NCBI GenBank assembly: GCA_036346355.1
Contig: CM070588.1
Location: 17,407,914-17,471,913, forward strand
DNA: 64,000 nt
Direction: 5' to 3'
DNA from: Rhipidocladum racemiflorum
Taxonomy: Eukaryota > Streptophyta > Magnoliopsida > Poales > Poaceae
Under the pieces are notes generated by a model. The model saw only the letters and a program-made list of their open reading frames with translations. It was not told the DNA's origin and did no database searches. The translations under genes were made by a program, and so were the position numbers. Positions 44,789 to 56,680 of this stretch are shown in pieces. Position 1 is the stretch's first letter; every line of letters starts with the position of its first letter.

Positions 44789-45488
44789 TGTCAGGAGCAC
44801 CACCTTAGCGATAGAAAACTAATAGTAGAAGATGGTTTTGGATCAGACTAACAATGGAGAAAGATAGGGTTCTTAGCTATTCTATTCTACTCTATTGGGA
44901 ATAATATGGGGAATCAATTCTTGACTCCTTTTCTCATACGTCCGGCTAAATAGCCATCAGTTTATAGCGCAGTCAATTTGGAAATTAACAGCAACATGAA
45001 TTAACATGAAGTTAAATAGTTCACCCGACAACAACTGAATTATCGAACACTTCTCATTCTAAATCATTTAAGAACCATCTGATGCTGCTTAGTCCCTCTC
45101 AACCTTTGATCTTATCCGTCCGTGTCACGACCCTTGGCACTAGATTCAACCAGCACGTGAGATATGAGCAACTCAATCGAAGAAGCTTGGTACAGAAGAA
45201 AGAACAAGGGGAAGAACAGAGAAGGAAAGAGAGACATAACAGACAAAAAGTTGTATTTCATTTCATATTTTTCATAAACCTACAATCCACCTCTATCTCC
45301 CTTTAATAGTTCTCATATATCCCTCTTACATGTGGGTCCAAACTCTATGGCATGGGTGTTACAGTCCGTTCCCTTCAAGTGAATTCGACGAAGCGTTTTG
45401 TTGGCATGCCGACTTCCTCAACGACTCAGCAGTCTCATCCCTGACTCTGAATTGACTCCATTTCTCTCCCTGGTTCTAGCTCCTGACA
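44789..45488 (-). repeat. Element D 5' LTR
   Basis: 700 bp with unusually long perfect ends: TGTCAGGAGC at both termini in inverted orientation (44789 and 45488). Its outer end matches 24635-24685. The right flank GTCGC (45489-45493) is the expected target duplication. Its partner is outside the window. Confidence 0.88.
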
Positions 45489-45889
45489 GTCGCATCACAG
45501 GAGCTAGGGTTTCGCCGGTTGGATTCGGGGGACAAGGACAGACAGAGAGGGGAGTGTGCAACGACTGGGTAGGCGGCAAGGTTAACTGAGGAGAAAACGT
45601 TGTTGTCGGACAGGGAATAGTGCATGTGTGGGGAAACAGCGATCGCTAGGCATAATCCTTACTAGATGTGGGCCCAGTTGTAAGGGTGGAGGACTATATT
45701 AAGCATTCGGACTGTAACAAAAAGGGGTCTTTGGAAAAATGAGAAATTTGTTTATTCTCCAACTAATACCCCTTTTCTCCCCCTCTTTCTAGTATTCCTT
45801 CTTTCATCTCTTGCTTGGTTCATTGAGGATTAGGAGGATATCCATTCCGGTGGTGGTAGAAAGGAGAGCACCACCGCCGGGTCGTTACA
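45489..45889 (+). repeat. Element F 5' LTR, 3' part
   Basis: Ends CGTTACA at 45889, before the primer site. TATATTAAG near 45695 may be its TATA box. The upstream part was displaced by D. Confidence 0.7.
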
Positions 45890-45892
45890 ATG

Positions 45893-45904
45893 TGGTATCA
45901 GAGC
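45893..45904 (+). other. Element F primer-binding site
   Basis: TGGTATCAGAGC, three bases after the LTR end. tRNA-Met type. Bases 45905-46108 are leader with no gene seen. Confidence 0.85.
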
Positions 45905-46108
45905 AAGGCAAAGCTGGCAACCAGGAGTCGATTGAGTTTGTTCATCGTACCTATCTGGCTGTGAGTTTTGGTTTGAGGTTAGGGATCATCAGCGAACTTA
46001 GAGTTCTTGAGCGATCCTTGTAAAATCCATACAACCGAACCGCCGGTTGGGTAAGTAGACAGGACAGCTCCTGCAAAACCGTCTCCGCAAACCCAGTTCA
46101 TCCTAGGG

Positions 46109-47002
46109 GTGATGGGAGAGGTGGCCCTTCAAGTAGATGAGCGGTGGGCAACGTGGAAGCAAAGCCTAAATCAGTTGTTCACCAAGATTGAAGTGATGAA
46201 AACTGCTCAACAACAGATGTCAGCCCAAGCAGAATTAGCCTCAAAGGTAGCAGACAATCAGGCCTGGGAGAAAATGCTCTTGGCCAGGCAACTAGAGGCC
46301 ACCGCTCAAGCGGTCGCGAGAATGACGGTGAAGAAATTTCATCGCAATCCAGAGGCAGATGGAAAAGGGGTGGTGACACCCGCGCTTGGAATTGGGGTTT
46401 GGGTTAAAAACTTAGCGCCTTTGGTTCCAACTCCAGGAGCCATGACCAATCAGTACTCTTCAGGGAGTCAGTCGGGTTCACCGTTTGGTACCAACCGTGC
46501 TCAACGTGAGGTCACTGGCCCAACTCGACAACCTTTACCCAGGCTATCATTTCCCAAGTTCGACAGGGAGAATCCCAGAATCTAGAAGGACAAATGCATG
46601 GACTATCACAGGATGTACAACATTCCAGAGGGAATGTGGGTGACAACAGCAACACTTCACATGGAAGGGAATGCTACCAAATGGTTGCAAGCTTACAAGA
46701 TGAGGCAAGACCTGGGAGATTGGGAGCAATTCATGATGGTGGTAGAGAGGAAGTTTGGGGTGTTCGACCATCGAAAGGCGTTGGAGGAGATGCAAGAACT
46801 CAAGCAAACTAAATCAGTGAAGGAGTATCACAGTCGATTTGAGGAGATTATGTATCAAATCTCAATGTACAACCCACACTATGATGAAGAATTTTTTGTG
46901 TTGCAATTCATCAAAGGCCTAAAAGAAGAACTGACAGGACCGGTGCAAGGTCAAGTGCCGGAGACAGTGGACCAAGCAGCTTTACTAGCCCGGGTACAGT
47001 AG
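46109..47002 (+). pseudogene. gag: Element F gag
   Basis: One frame with two in-frame stops (46583 and 47000). It has a coiled-coil start (NQLFTKIEVMKTAQQQMSA), PRLSFPKFDRENPRI, YNIPEGMWVTTATLHMEGN, KWLQAYK, and KTKSVKEYHSRFEE-type text leading to QFIKGLKEEL. The order is that of Reina-type gag. The Met at 46109 is the first plausible one. Confidence 0.85.
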
Positions 47003-47133
47003 GATGTTCAAGATCAGAAGAGGAATATCATAATGAAAACCTCTGTGGGACGAGAGTGTTGGGTGGGAAGTAAAATGGAGTCTTCCAAAACAGTGAACCA
47101 ACTGAACCGGTGAGAACTCTGGAGATCACGATA

Positions 47134-47894
47134 GTTAAAAGAATACCACCGAGCAAATGGGTTGTGTTACCAGTGTGGTGAAAAGTAGGAAAGCAGGGCA
47201 CCATATGAAGTGCAAAAAGCAAGGTCAAGCCCAATTGCAAGCTATAAGTATGGAAGAACAGGAGGAGTGGTTGTATGATGAAGTTTTGGACATGCTAGAG
47301 ATGGTCTACATGAGAGGGGAAGAATCCGGCAAATTATCGTTAAATGCAATGGATGGAAAAGAAGAGGTGGAGATAGTCAGACTCAGAGCCTTAGTGAAAG
47401 ATCAGACTATGATAATATTGGTGGATTCTGGTAGTACGCAAAGTTTTGTGAATGCAAAATTCTTGAAAAGAGTGGGTTACAAAATGGTCAAAATAAGACC
47501 AATGCAAGTTCAGGTGGCAAATGGTGAAATTCTACAGTGCGAACCCCAAATCCCAGGACTGGAGTGGTGGTGTCAAGGACACGCTTTCAGAATAGACTTG
47601 CGGGTGTTGGACATAGGAGCTTACGACGCCATTCTTGGAATGGATTGGTTGAAGGAACGCAGTCCCATGTTATGCCACTGGGAGGATAAGATGCTGGAGT
47701 TTGAACATGGTGGCCGATCCATTAAATTACAAGGACTTCAGACCACACCGACAAAAGAACTTACTGAATTAACCGTTGAGCAATATATGAAATGGCAAAG
47801 AGGTAACGAAGTATGGGCTGTGGCAGTGATTGAGGAACAGAAGGAGAGTATACAGGCAGAACCACCCTCAAAAATAGCCGTGATGCTTCAATAA
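47134..47894 (+). pseudogene. Element F zinc knuckle and aspartic protease
   Basis: The knuckle is split: CYQCGEK is read in one frame (about 47165-47185) and AGHHMKCKKQ in the next, so a frameshift and a TAG lie inside it. From 47157 the frame is open through the protease, with MIILVDSGSTQSFVNAKFL (active-site Asp) and YDAILGMDWLKERSP. It ends at TAA 47892. Bases 47895-48047 are the linker to RT, with a TAG at 47999. Confidence 0.87.
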
Positions 47895-48047
47895 TACCAG
47901 ATGGTGTTTGGGGAACCAGAGGGCCTCCCACCTCCCAGAGAATATGACCATTCAATACCATTGTTACTGAATGCCTCTCTAGTCAATTCCAGACCCTACT
48001 AGTATTCTCCACTACATAAAGATGAGATCGAGAGACAGGTTGAGGAG

Positions 48048-48488
48048 ATGCTGAAATCAAGGATTATTGAAAGGAACGCCAGCCCATTTGCTTCCCCTGT
48101 CTTGCTAGTGCAAAAGAAAGATGGAACATGGCGATTTTGTGCTGATTACCGGCGGTTGAATGACTTGACCATCAAAAATAAATTTTCAATGCCAGTGATC
48201 GACGAGCTACTTGATGAATTGGGGGGAACTAAATATTTTTCGAAGCTAGACTTGAGAGCCGGCTATCATCAAATTCGGATGAAGGAAGGGGATGAAGAAA
48301 AGACGGCTTTCAAAACACATCATAGGCATTATCAATTTAGAGTAATGCCGTTCAGATTGACCAATGCCCCAGCCACTTTCCAATGTGTGATGAATTCAAT
48401 TCTCCAACCATATTTACGCAAATTTGTCTTGGTTTTTATAGATGATATTTTGATTTATAGCCCAAGTTTGGAGCAGCATGTGGAATAT
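48048..48488 (+). pseudogene. pol: Element F reverse transcriptase, first half
   Basis: RIIERNASPFASPVLLVQKK, RFCADYRRLNDLTIKNKF, FSKLDLRAGYHQIRMKEGD, TAFKTHHRHYQFRVMPFRL and the catalytic FIDD (VFIDDILIYSPS, near 48435). It is cut right after EQHVEY by element G. No stop lies in the visible RT, so this part decayed little before G landed. Confidence 0.9.
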
Positions 48489-48766
48489 TGTCAGGATCCG
48501 AATGTGCAAATCCGGACCCTCTGTGTTTTCTGCACTAGTCCAGGATCACGCTAGTGCACACAATCTCAACATCGATGAATATCACAATCATACATAGCGG
48601 AATAGTAAATAAGTCTTTATTATAACAAAAGCGGTTGAGTCAACTTTACGGTTAACTTACAAAAGTACGCCTCGCAGGGCAAGGTCTTTATTAAATAAAC
48701 TGCAGCGGAAATAAATAACTCGTGGCACCAACCAATATGCCACTGGCAACTAACTAGGCTCGCCCC

Positions 48767-51700
48767 CTAGTTCGTCGGCTCCTCCTAGAACTCCTCCTCC
48801 AATGTTGGCGTTGATTCCTCCTCAGCTGATGGTTGTGTTGTGGCAAGGGTGAGTACTTAAAGCACTCAGCAAGTCATGCACAGAATGCAATTCTAATAAC
48901 TACATGCATGGCTTATTCCAACAACGGACTAAAGTGGATCTTTTTCAATAAGCAACATTCATAAATGACAGTAATAGATTGGAAAGCAGTAAAACAATAA
49001 TAACAATAATAACTTCGTAAACAATTTCTCAAGTAAAGCATTTATCATCCTAAACAAGTTCATCATTTCCAATACCAAGTATCCAAAGTTATTTTTGTGA
49101 AAGTCTAACCCTTGACTGTAATCACCAAGCAATGTCCAATACCGTGGACTCGGCTATTCGAATAGGTTGTACACTCTGCATAGGTCATACACTTTACCCA
49201 CAAGATACAATCAAACACCACCATGGTGAGTGAACCTAACAAAGCCTTTACAATGCTTCTTCTAGACTCAGTACTGCGTGCTAAGGTTTCAACACTAAAG
49301 GGACTGGTTACCACAATCAGGGCCCCCCTCTTGCGCCATGTGAGTTTTCATCCGTACGCCTAGAACCCACACCACCATGACAGTACCGAAGACTAGACAT
49401 CACAAATTAATCAGCAAGGTCTGTCCCATTCCAGACTTGTGGTTGTATATCAGACTCAGTTCAAATTCTTGCAAGGTTAATCCTTAAAGTGACCAAGGCA
49501 AGACTACCCAATAATTCACAAGTGTCCAAATCAGCAAAAACCAAATACGACCTCCCATGTGCCACTTCTGGCCCACTAGAAATAATCTTGCCACTTGCCT
49601 CAGTCTAAATCATTTTATCACCCCGTTGATTTACTGTGATGCCCTAGAACTTTTCTTCCTTGTTTTTGTTACGGAGAGGATTGACGGAATTGTCGGGGAA
49701 TGAAACAATTGAAGAAAATGCTGCATTTTAATTTTATTTTGGGTTTTGGGCTAGGGAATAAAAGGCCGAAGAAAACCTGGGCCTGGATCGGGAATCTCTC
49801 CTCCCACCTCCACCCCCCACCCCCCTAGTGGGCCGGCCCACTAGTGGTGCGCCCCCCCCCATGTGGCCGGCCACACCTCCAAACCCTAGGCGCCTCTCCC
49901 ACTCCCTCTCCCTCCCCTAGCAGCCACCTCTCCCTCCCCTTCCTCTCCCCACGTGGTGGCTCAAGATCCACCGCGAATCGCGAAGGAGAAGGCGAGGAGC
50001 GACTCCGTGGAGGCGTGGAGGACGAGCAGATCGCTGATTCGGGGTTCTTCGCGTGTTCTTCGTGGGTTCGCAAGGGAGATCACTAGGTAAAATTCCCAAA
50101 CTTTTACCTCTGTTTTACCTAGGGATTAGGAGTGTATTAGATCTGGTGGTGAGGGTTTTGGATGGATCTTGTTGGGGGAGAAGGGTAGATGTCACGTGGT
50201 GCTGTTTCTGGAAGGGGGATTTGTGCAGCGCGGATTGTTTCGCGTTTTTCGTGGCATAGATGATTTTTCCTGCCAAAACCTATAACTAGAAAGTTGTAGA
50301 TAACGTCGAGACCTAGCTTCTGTAATTTTTTTAGAATTTTTGGGGAAGTGTTCTGAGAGTTATCGCTGTTGCAAACCGACGAACAGAATCTGGGAACAGA
50401 TTTCATCCACTGTGTTGGACGACTGTTTAGGCATATTTAACAGAGGAATTAGAATTTATGATCTTCTGGAAAGTTGTAGATCTCGTCAATATCTAGCTCC
50501 TGTAATTTTTTCATATTTTTTTGTTTTGTATAATGAAAGATACGAAAAAGAGAATGGGGGTTGCTGCTGTTCGGTCCGGACAGAACGGGGTTTTGGTGTT
50601 GGAAAAGGGGAACGGGTTGTAGGAATTGCGTATTTGAGTTGTGTGATCAATTGTGGTGTTATTACATACTGAAAATATGCTTGTACAGGTGGTGCCCCTT
50701 CTGGACGCAACTAGTTCCGTCGTCTACGTCGGTAAAGGCAAGTGGAAGTAGTGTTAGGGTTGAGCTATACATCGTTGTTTTGCATTGCCTTCGTTATATT
50801 TTCCGATGACATTAATCATACATGGTTTGATCATCTGCTAGGAAGATTGCAATAATTAGATTAGCAATGTGATGATGTGTTTGGCTTTGATCCATGAGTA
50901 AAGAGAAGAATGGTGTTGCCTATTGGTTGAATTGTCTAAATAGTTCATCACAATGTTATTTGTTCTCTATCCATGTTATATGGTGGCATGCAAATATGTG
51001 GACTCAATGTGGAAGTTTATGAATGAATTCATGCATGAAGCATTAACTGCATAATCATGCATTGGAAGTTTGTCGGCGCCAGCGTCTTGCGGCGACCGTC
51101 AGTACAACACCGTGTGTTCCTGAGAAAGGGAACGCGGTGATGAGGATCATGGCATAAGCATATGCACAAGCATGAGCATTTTATTAAGGTTGTGGTAATC
51201 AATGTTGTGGTGTTGAAAGTAAAGCATGTGGTGTGTTAAATTCTTGATGGATGTGATGATGTGTTAATTGTTCTGCTTGCTGAGATTTCCCAATCTCACT
51301 GCTTGTGTTTGTTGTTTTTCAGGTAGCGTGCAAGAGACATAAGCATGAGGGGTGGGCTAGCAACACAATAAACCTTCGAATGTCTTCACAACTCCCATGA
51401 ACTAGTGTTTATTTAATACATTAGCTTGCTGAATTTTATTTGCACTTAGACTATTTGTTGTTATGTCTAAACTTATACTTGATTACGGTTGGCTTAGACT
51501 TGTTGTCGCTAGAATTGTTGAATTGCTTATATTCCTGTTTGAATTGCTTATCATGAAATGCTTCCGTAATGTCCTGTTTTTAGGGGAGATGCTGTCGAAA
51601 TTTTCTTGTTCTATAGTTTAGTTTTAAGGGGTGTTACATTTACCATGCACCACGTGCCAATAACATCATCAATAACACATGTCACATCTTTCATAAACAT

Positions 51701-52097
51701 GTTCCATATCTCATTAAGTCAAATTTAACATTTAATAGTCCAAAACGGTGTTATCGACACGTTGCAGGGCTAAGCATACTATTTACGATCTATTTAACCC
51801 ATGTTGGCAACTTATTAATGTCCAACTGGTATTCCATCATCTAGGGTGACAAATGATTCATGGCATACAATTATTATAGACAAGGTGGCATACAACAAGT
51901 AGGTCGTATAATTATTTCCCGAATTATTTAAAAGCATTTTGAATTAAACTAGCATGCAATAATTAAAATCAACTGAATTTCAAAAGTGGAATCAATATGG
52001 TCAAATCACAACTTGCCTTGGAAAAGGCCCTGTTCCTGGTCTTGGACTTGTTCCTAGGTCAAGACCACTCCTTCGAAGCCTTCGGGCAATTCAACGT
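48767..52097 (-). other. LTR-embedded two-block split ORF (G copy, two TAG changes)
   Basis: Block a is 52097-52017 (81 bp), with acceptor CGCGTAG and donor CCAAG/GCAAGTT. Block b is 48825-48767 (59 bp), after CAACCATCAG. Lengths equal A. Each block carries one internal TAG where related copies have CAG-type or other sense codons, so this copy is decayed. The intron contains H. Confidence 0.5.
49635..51638 (+). mobile_element. Element H: solo LTR, 2,004 bp
   Basis: Perfect TTTAC duplications (49630-49634 and 51639-51643) flank TGTGATGCCC ... GGGTGTTACA. No primer site or coding domain lies inside, so it is a solo LTR. On + it has AATAAAAGG (about 49758), a pyrimidine-rich GC leader (49795-50060), a donor-like ACTAG/GTAAAA near 50086, then TTGTACAG/GTGGTG (50687), AAAG/GCAAGTGG (about 50739) and TTTTTCAG/GTAGCG (51323). 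That is the same exon-intron-like order as in the Tekay LTRs. Orientation + is inferred from these. Confidence 0.85.
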
Positions 52098-53464
52098 CTA
52101 CGCGAAACAGATAAATAAACAACAAATAAATAAAAAGAGAGAAAAACTCATGTACAAAAATTAAATAAAATTCACTATTAAATAGATCTCAATTTTACAA
52201 AAATTTAGAAACTGGAATCACCTCAATCGGAGTTAAAACACAAAAGTTATAGCTGTTTGAAGTTTGAAAATCAATTAAAAAGAATAAACCGAATTATCCT
52301 ATTTATTTTTCTATTGAAAAATTGGAATTATCACGTCAGCTAAAAATTTCCAATTCGGCCAAATTATTTTTCTAAAGAAAAATTGATTTATGACGTCAGC
52401 ATTGCGTCATCCGGTCCATGGACCTGGTCCACAGCTCAGTTCTAGTCCACGGAACCATGTGCCACTAACAGGTGGGACCCGCTGGATGACGTCATGCTGA
52501 CGTCAGCATGGCACGGCTCCGCTTGGCTGACCAACAGGCCCCACCGTGATGTCACGCCTCGCGCACTGCCATCAGCATGCGGGCCCGGACGCTGGCCAGC
52601 GACGGGCGCCCGACTCGCCGCTTCGGCTCCCATGCACGTGGCGTAATCTCGACCGTTGATTTGAAATCCAATGGCTCAGATTCAATCCGTTCTCATGCAT
52701 ATGGATCTACGCGATCTAATCTGGTCTGTTCAATTCGGATTGGACGGCTGAGATTGGATCTAGCTCTCCGCGGCGAAGGGGCTACGTGGATAGTCCCGGA
52801 CGGTGACACGTGCATGCATCTAGGCCGTACATTGCAAATCGGATGGCTACGATTAAATCTAGCGCTAACACGTGAATCAAATCCATCCATACAATCTAGA
52901 TCGGATGACTAAGATCTAATCTAGTATGCAACAGTACATGACTACAAGGCTTAATCTGATACGTCCATTCTAGATCTAACGGTTGAAAACAGATCTAAAC
53001 GGCATTACTCAATCTAACCTCAACCGTACGATCTAGATCTAACGGCCGTAAATAGATCTAGTTCAACTCAGAGGTGCACTCGGACCCCGTGCTCGGGCGC
53101 TAGGACCGAGCATCGGGCCTATCTCAACTGGCCAACCCGAGCAATGGAGTTGGATGCCCGTGGGCCATCCTCGGGAACATTGTCGGGACCCGAATTTGCA
53201 AATCCGGACCCTCTGTGTATCCAGCACTAGTCCAGGATCACGATAGTGCACACAGTCTCAACATCGGTACATATCACAATCATACTCAGCGAAATAATAA
53301 AGTACTTTAATTAAATAATCAAACTGGTTGCTCGACCTTATGGTCAAGTTACAAAAGCACGCCTCGCAGGGCGAAGACTTATTAAAAGAAATAACTAAAG
53401 CGGAAATAAAACAGACTTCGTGGCGCCCACTAATTTGCCACAAGCAACTGACTGGGCTCGCTCC

Positions 53465-54812
53465 CTAGTTAGACAGCTCCTCCGGAAGCTCCTCTTCCAA
53501 GACTGGTGTCGCTTCTTCTTCAACTAAGGTTGTATTGTTGCAAGGGGTGAGTACTTGGTACTCAGCAAGTCATGCACAGAATGCAATTCTAATATTCTAC
53601 ATGCATGGCTTATTACAAAGGATAGGCTAGTGGTTCATTTGCAGTAAAACAGCATTTATAAATACAATAATAGATTGTAAAGAACTAAAACACTAATAAA
53701 TAGAATAATTTCACAATGATTTCACAGGTAAAGCATTTCCCAATCCTAGGTCAAGTTCACAATTCCAAACCCAAGTGTTTTCCACAAACCAAGTTATTTT
53801 CATCAAAGTCTAACCCTTGACTGTAATCCCCAAGCGATGTCCAATACCGTGGACACGGCTATTCGAATAGTTTGTACACTCTGCAGAGGTTATACACTTT
53901 ACCCACACGATATAGTTAAACACCACACAGGCGAGTAACCATAACAAAGTCTTTCCGAAACCTCTATCCTCGCATGTGTACCTCCCGGTATAGTTCCCAC
54001 TGTCCCTTCCCTTTTGCGGAGCAGAAGTACAGGGCCAACATATACCGTTGAAGAGATGTAAGACCAATTCGGTAAACACTACACCCTTCTTTCCACATTT
54101 ATAGCTACAAAAACCACCTGAGGTCTCACATGCTAAGACTTCGGAATCATACTCAACTAGGTCTATCCCACTCTAGACATGTGGTTGTATGTTAGGCCCA
54201 GTTCAAATGCTTGCAAGGTTAAGTCCTAAGGTTGACTGTGGCAAGACTACCCAGAATTCACAAAACCAAATTCAACAACATCTCTCCCATGTGCCACATC
54301 GGGCCCCCCATTGATCACTTGCCACTTGCCACAGTCTAAACCATTTTCCCACCCAGTTGATTACCATGCATCATGTGCCACCAACTTATCAACAACACAT
54401 GTCACATTTTTACAAAACAGGTTCTATAGTTCAATAGTCAATATTCAGCTTACTTCCAAATCGGTGTCATTAGTTCGAATGGCATGGCTAAGCAGAACTA
54501 ACACGTTCTAACTACCCCGTTCTGGTTATTAGTATCAACCAGTATATATAATCCAACCTAGGGTGACAAATGGTTTATTGGCATACAAGTATTATAGACA
54601 AGGTGACAATATCAAATGGCAGTTATCTAATCCCAAATTACTTGAACACATTATAGCTAAATTAGCATGCAAAATTTAAATCAATATAACATTTACAAAC
54701 ATAGGAGCAACATGGTCAAAGCATAACTTGCCTTCAAAGATCAGTTGGTTTTGGTCTAGATCTTGATCTTGAGCTTGTTCCTCGAAATCAACTCCCTCAC
54801 ACAGTTCGACGT
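53465..54812 (-). other. LTR-embedded two-block split ORF (I copy)
   Basis: Block a is 54812-54732 (81 bp), with acceptor GCGCGTAG and donor GAAG/GCAAGTT. Block b is 53523-53465 (59 bp), after CAACCTTAG (TAG instead of CAG acceptor), ending TAG. Both remain open. The peptides (VELCEGVDFEEQAQDQD; EEEATPVLEEELPEELSN) differ from A at many residues but stay acidic. Confidence 0.55.
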
Positions 54813-55205
54813 CTACGCGCAACAGTTAAAGAACCAAATAAACAAGCGATTCAACATACAACACACATTCAGAAAATGCTACAAATCAAACTAGTTTGTA
54901 AACTCATGAAAATTTATAGACAATTACTTTAGCATTTTCTAAGATTTACAAAATTTATTTTGGCATTTTTGGACGTATAGTTTAAGAACTACAAAATTCG
55001 TAAGTTTGGACTTTCCGCGCATAATTTAATAGTATAAATTTATTTATAAAATTTCATAAAAATTAATGTACGAAGGTAGTCATTTTTACTAATTAACAAA
55101 ATTTGTCGCAAGCGATTTGGACTTAAAACGAATTTGTAGCGAAAAAAACAAAATTCGCAATTTTCGAAAATGAACACGTACAACTAATCTCTCATTTTCT
55201 TCCTA

Positions 55206-55905
55206 TGCATGGCACTGTTCACGGCCTGAGCAAACATCATGCATGCGTACTGTGGTTCGGTTTTGAGAAATTTTCATGCATGTGTACCACGACTTAGTTC
55301 ACGTAAAATATATATATACACACATATACACGCAGATCATTAGAATAATATAAGTATACCGATTAGCTCAGGCAGTAGCGCAGACCGTCAGCGCAGGGAA
55401 CGCGAGATCGGAGAGTGCGACGACGGCGACGACGGCAACGATGATGGCGATGTACACAACGGCGGCGGCATACACGACGGTGACGGCGTCAATCGGCGAT
55501 GTCAACGGTGAAACAAAAGGTGTAGAGAAATGGAAATGGCTGGATGATTGGAACGGTGCTAGAGAAATGGAAAATGAATGGAGGTATATATAGATGTGAA
55601 GCACTAAATGGAAGATGGCTGGGAAAGAGAGGTATTCATGCGTACAATTAAACGGAATGGAGAAACGGCTGCATGCGGCGACGGAACGGCTAGCAATTAA
55701 AGGAATTTCATTACGTGCATGAATGTGTTGAGTAAGCTGGAAGAAATTTACATGCATGCATACACGATTACTAGAAATGGTTGGATGTTCAAGCTGTGAG
55801 TGATTGCTAGCTAGTAAATGGTTTTATGTGCATGCATCAGTAAACGTTGCTAGTAAATGGAACATGCATGCGTGTGGAGTAGTGGAACATGCATGCGTGC
55901 TAGTA
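55206..55905. promoter_or_regulatory. Cluster of CATGCATG (RY) motifs in LTR I
   Basis: CATGCATG occurs near 55241, 55276, 55752, 55831, 55864 and 55888, plus single CATGCA sites. RY motifs are the targets of plant B3 factors in seed promoters. They lie on both sides of the TATA-like box at about 55590. Regulatory meaning is inference. Confidence 0.4.
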
Positions 55906-56107
55906 ATAGAGAAATGGCAGGCTGTTCAAGCGTTCGGGAAGTAAAATGGGGAACGGCTGGATGCTTTACTCGGCTTGAATGCTAGAAATTGGTAACGGCT
56001 AAAAAGGAAAGGCCTCATGCGAGCTAGAGAATGAAATGGCTGGTGTCAGTGTATTCCACACCAGGGTGCCCACTGCACTTTAGTAAAAGCAGCCGCCGCC
56101 GGACACG

Positions 56108-56340
56108 TGGCATCCAGGCCACGCCCCCGGCGCCCAGCGGAGTGGTCGCTGGGGGGAGGGTGGCGACCAGGCCACATCCCCGGCGGTCAGCTGAGTGATC
56201 GCCAGTGGGAGGGTGGCGACCAGACCACGTCCCCGGTGGTCAGCTGAGTGGTCGCCAGTGGGAGGGTGGTGACCAGGCCACGCCCCTGGCGGTCAGCTGA
56301 GTGCTCGCCAGCAGGAGGGTGGCGACCAGGCAACGCCACT
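56108..56340 (+). repeat. 53-bp tandem repeat in LTR K
   Basis: TGGCGACCAGGCCAC-type starts at 56108 (diverged), 56161, 56214, 56267 and 56320, always 53 bases apart. The unit includes ggtcagctgagtggtcgcca. The repeats are upstream of the TATA box, a place where LTR enhancers often lie. Confidence 0.9.
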
Positions 56341-56671
56341 GTCAGCTAGTTCCCGAGGACATTTAATGGCCCGCGCGGCCATTCGAGAGGTCAAAGACAT
56401 TTAATGCGTATCGTGCGCATTAAATGGGGCTAATGAAGGCCACAGGATGGCGGCGCGTGTTCCCAACGTGCGCCATAATGGCGAGTGACGTTAGGGTGCA
56501 CTTCTCCACTCCGATAGAGCGGGCGAAGCCAACAGGCGCGGCGCTCAAGGGCGGGGGGAGAGGATGTCTGCACCAGGGCATTTAATGTGTTGCAGGGGCA
56601 TTAAATGCTAAAGAGTAGAGTAATGAGATGGCTTGTGGTGCAAGCCTCCCATGCGCCCCCGCCAGCCCGAG

Positions 56672-56680
56672 GATAAAAGG
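56672..56680 (+). promoter_or_regulatory. Element K LTR TATA box
   Basis: GATAAAAGG, about 130 bases before the R-region phrase at 56811. It gives the + orientation. Confidence 0.5.

Larger units (their letters stand above)
24635..45488 (-). mobile_element. Element D: Reina-type chromovirus, broken by B, C and E
   Basis: Minus orientation: 5' LTR 45488-44789, primer site, gag, [E], nucleocapsid, protease, RT, [C], RT, RNase H, integrase, 3' LTR remnant at 24685-24635 [B]. Reina lineage is inferred from integrase phrases such as DRFTKYAHFIGLSHPYT and HGLPIVVVTDRDRIFTS and from the short (700-bp) LTR. It sits in the 5' LTR of F. Own sequence in the window totals about 6 kb. Confidence 0.85.
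45489..48488 (+). mobile_element. Element F: Reina-type chromovirus, middle section
   Basis: Visible parts are the U5 side of the 5' LTR (45489-45889), primer site, gag, protease and the first half of RT. D sits in its LTR, and G cuts RT at 48489. The remainder should lie on both sides outside the window. It is the outermost element recognised here. Confidence 0.85.
48489..53180 (-). mobile_element. Element G: Tekay-like LTR (partial), broken by H and I
   Basis: Starts TGTCAGGATCCG, a changed form of the TGTCGGGACCCG end of A-C. It runs through the same landmarks in minus orientation: block b (48825-48767), block a (52097-52017), TGACGTCA area (52395-52560) and the palindrome-related ACGTGG/GATCTAG area to 53180. 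H (49635-51638) lies in its intron-like part, and I enters at 53181. Only LTR sequence is visible, and internal genes would lie right of the window. Confidence 0.78.
53181..56043 (-). mobile_element. Element I: Tekay-like LTR (partial), cut by K
   Basis: Starts TGTCGGGACCCGAATTTGC, the same end as A-C, in minus orientation. It follows the LTR order through block b (53523-53465) and block a (54812-54732), then diverges into an AT-rich region, a TATA box (CTATATATACC on minus, near 55590) and a U3 rich in CATGCATG motifs. The expected TGTAACACC end is not reached before K at 56044. The 390-bp minus open frame at 55368-55757 spans the leader and looks non-coding. Confidence 0.75.

Noticed and set aside
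49795..50100. Host gene 5' end in the CT-rich leader of H
   Set aside because: Perfect TTTAC duplications and TG...CA ends at 49635 and 51638 enclose it, and no conserved coding domain follows. It is an LTR leader.
55368..55757. Hydrophobic 129-codon minus ORF in I
   Set aside because: It spans the TATA box and leader of the LTR. Its Val/Ala-rich end comes from a GCC/GTC-type simple repeat.
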